From IMG/VR virus record IMGVR_UViG_3300000115_000082, positions 1 through 36,561 of that record: DNA of 36,561 nucleotides. One strand, 5' to 3'. Origin of the DNA: a virus. Position 1 is the first letter of the stretch. Each line of letters starts with the position of its first letter. The notes below the pieces were generated by a model. That model searched no databases. It worked only from the letters and a program-made list of their open reading frames with translations, and was not told the DNA's origin. A program made the translations under genes and the position numbers. Below are positions 36,001 to 36,561 of this stretch, piece by piece.

Positions 36001-36251
36001 CTATAAAAAACTCTATCTTTAACGGAATGATATCCGATGTAAAAGTTACTCCAGGAACTAAGTATGCTGATTCAAAATTAGCCGTTAGAAAGACGCAGTT
36101 AGTTAGAAGAAAGTCTACAGCCCCAAAACAAGATCAATATCCTGAAATTAAATCTACCAATTCTAATAGATCAATTCAGCCACCTACTACCGAAGACCCT
36201 CCCAGGTTTGTGAGTTATCAACCTCCTTCACAACCAACAGCATTCCCATAA
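33036..36251 (+). CDS. Large Pro/Gly-rich virion protein with duplicated Cys domains; function unknown
   Basis: A 1071-residue protein. Residues 1-85 are Pro/Gly-rich. Two similar domains follow: 86-187 with Cys 89, 91, 120, 162, 173, 177, and 213-299 with Cys 216, 245, 284, 289. Both share a TPNPN motif after a CK pair and a late DC...CD. Two 24-residue Gly-rich units (347-394) come next. From about 410 to 1071 the composition changes to Asn, Lys, Ile and Ser-rich, helix plus strand, without recognised family; the tail ends in Pro/Gln. No signal peptide. The ATG at 33036 has no clear ribosome binding site, so translation may be coupled to the stop 2 nt upstream. Possibly a fibre or decoration protein (inference from neighbours). 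Confidence 0.6.
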   Translation: MTVNTFGCGEFLPGRGPFNFPDFVDGGNVNEGDPPGPDPPGTSTDADPFGGPIVVGEGPPNPGPQPRPVPPGPPGTVEEDPLPPEINFCRCIIITEGSPGEPQTNSQGDTVYQLIFEQTCKKLPSDTPNPNGAKLDKAVQELQALYPGGVATFPNGKGFTDCNTNPPGVPIRCGGQCDAIELIYTVPGKPVPPYNDPEPRPRTPGGGPPTATINKCVYVGAEPLKTFVSDTPQGVTYSLSFTQKCKQFPIGTPNPNTARLTSWITANYPPPSVVTIEGAGYEDCPGGTCDPILGTLFIPRDITNEGDPVPLDPTGPPFRPLPDQDPFGPSPLPGNNIDATSIGELPEGPGATGVPDNRGGPGGTYIGEFPEGPGATGVPDNRGGPGGTYIGEFPDASSLNPRFPGEGATNFSVNFEKISPKKVGLLIDEFETVDLSDPILSNYILSKRPSGFEDEEIFFNDTPKKSVKVINTSKITDIFSRYIDDNFLYMLENQYLFGDWDSSRAGSITIESVYNNLNLETKDILSKIINYDRSPLSKVQIFGLIGSRILDGTVKNINKAALIRLQRASSEEKPLQITRSKSSIVNETVALGLVEKNYYSLEPSSYSGRAAETMKNRKTLSSDIDRYIEVSVGGVTQRYYVNDDDTFVDRSTLALKDGEYFDITIGGEITRLYSKSEKDHAYLVPEKTKQIALNILGGDIARTLTVSGDPKGIELDYSLSSPRQDIYFLSCVLSSISTAPNTQGNRHIKNTTARYENVSLQDIDEINEYIKYKENHQTFILDDEDLILDYVERSNQLFLSQNDILVDSPKENKTLPLLTRQIPWYILLYPTNNPENNPFNVKSQIVNITPSSNLVGASVTRQLRTRTSINPKFRNTTGQFISTDLVGREGRDVYQQETNQARINKLNLNNINIKSGYLNNNKNIIAAEEYTPARKKTGLRLLAEIVTEIDNNYLLGLNGIGKSITEFDVLSRLNFNQFNTLSRLENFQAIKNSIFNGMISDVKVTPGTKYADSKLAVRKTQLVRRKSTAPKQDQYPEIKSTNSNRSIQPPTTEDPPRFVSYQPPSQPTAFP
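33180..33217 (+). repeat. Perfect 11-bp inverted repeat, 16-nt loop
   Basis: Bases 33180-33190 and 33207-33217 are exact reverse complements. They lie in the Pro/Gly-coding start of the last large gene, where CC- and GG-rich codons raise the chance of such pairing. Confidence 0.7.
34074..34217 (+). repeat. Two 72-bp tandem repeats (24 residues each)
   Basis: 34074-34145 and 34146-34217 differ at only two noticed bases, both silent. Each unit encodes EGPGATGVPDNRGG then PGGTYIGEFP. The 8 codons before the first unit (ending SIGELP) look like a worn third copy of the unit's end. The near identity means a recent duplication, or copy-number change still active. Confidence 0.9.
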
Positions 36252-36338
36252 CATTTTTTAAAACAAAAAACTTTTGTTGCGCGTAGCTTACTAAATAACC
36301 TAGAGATGAAAATCTTAATCTTTTAACAGGATATAATT
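36252..36338 (+). promoter_or_regulatory. Intergenic region: weak hairpin, possible late promoter, ribosome binding site
   Basis: This 87-bp gap is the longest non-coding stretch in the window. A 7-bp inverted repeat (36262-36268 with 36272-36278) has only one G/C pair and no T-run after it, so it is at best a weak terminator. ACTAAATA at 36290-36297 matches the T4 late-promoter core TATAAATA at six of eight places. AGGA at 36328-36331 is a good ribosome binding site for the next ATG. A separate transcript for the next gene is plausible. Confidence 0.35.
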
Positions 36339-36561
36339 ATGGATCACATGAAATTAACTGACGAATTACGTCAACAGCTTATGGAAGCTGCCGTCTGGAA
36401 GGATACTGAAATTGCTGCTCGCCTTGACGAGTCTGGTGAGGTTGCTGAGGTCGAGGAGACTGAAGAGCTTGAAGAGAAAAAATCTTGCGGACCTAAGGGT
36501 AAAGCCAAGAAGGCTATGTACGCTCACACCGAAGTCGAAGATGGTGAGGACGCTGAGGAGC
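36339..36561 (+). CDS. Acidic protein, 5' part only; possibly prohead core/scaffold
   Basis: An open frame of at least 74 codons starts at ATG 36339 and runs off the window. It begins MDHMKLTDELRQQLMEAAVW and continues with a Glu-rich stretch (about 33-48), a short basic patch (KSCGPKGKAKKA) and more acid residues. Small acidic proteins of this kind occur as prohead core or scaffold parts in T4-like phages (gp67/gp68/gp22), which fits a change from tail to head genes, but no family is recognised. AGGA stands 7 nt before the start. Codon use (GAG, GCT, GTC, CGC, ACC) differs from the AT-ending codons of the tail genes, as expected for a highly expressed protein. Confidence 0.65.
   Translation, partial: MDHMKLTDELRQQLMEAAVWKDTEIAARLDESGEVAEVEETEELEEKKSCGPKGKAKKAMYAHTEVEDGEDAEE

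Noticed and set aside
36262-36278. Possible intrinsic terminator after the 1071-residue gene
   Set aside because: The stem is seven pairs with one G/C and no T-run follows, so it is not called as a terminator; it is only mentioned within the intergenic region.

Overview
This window is part of the genome of a contractile-tailed (myovirus) phage, distantly T4-like. The evidence is an almost continuous set of baseplate, hub, tape-measure and fibre genes recognisable as gp26, gp48/54, gp53, gp27, gp5, gp25, gp6 and gp7 types, together with a UvsW-type helicase and a Toprim primase. The DNA is AT-rich and coding is very dense, with ATGA or TAATG stop/start overlaps at most junctions. I saw no tRNA, CRISPR array, integrase or insertion sequence. 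The host cannot be told from the sequence. The divergence from T4 and the absence of a lysozyme in the gp5-like spike suggest a deep-branching T4-like lineage (inference).

Layout. 1-1565, minus strand: the 5' part of an unknown gene and a UvsW-like helicase. 1599-3416, plus strand: a gp26-like hub-assembly protein whose gene ends in a strong candidate -1 ribosomal frameshift site, then an unknown probable virion protein. 3403-5444: a small island of replication or regulation genes inside the tail cluster (primase on minus, RecB/Cas4-like nuclease on plus, a small minus-strand protein). 5480-12646: a small SH3-like protein, probable tape measure, tail-tube initiator, gp53-like wedge, large gp27-like hub, and gp5-like spike. 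12648-25355: a LamG-domain protein, gp25, gp6, and a 2661-residue gp7-like wedge with inserted beta-helix and fibronectin-like repeats. 25355-36251: fibre and adhesin proteins, including two adjacent proteins that share an N-terminal attachment motif, one with a 13-glycine tract, and a Pro/Gly-rich protein with duplicated Cys domains and a 72-bp tandem repeat. 36339-end: the start of an acidic protein, possibly a prohead core or scaffold protein, with a different codon style.

How the genes work together. The gp26-like protein and its frameshifted form would assist hub and tape-measure assembly. The gp27/gp5 hub with tape measure and tube initiator would nucleate the tube. gp53, gp25, gp6 and gp7 would build the wedges. 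The following proteins would decorate the baseplate rim and bind the host.

The most notable observation is at 2297-2344. A perfect U_UUU_UUC heptamer, followed by a bulged hairpin, lies where a start-less 60-codon frame continues the gp26-like gene in -1. This resembles the lambda G/GT tail-chaperone arrangement, placed in a T4-type hub-assembly gene.
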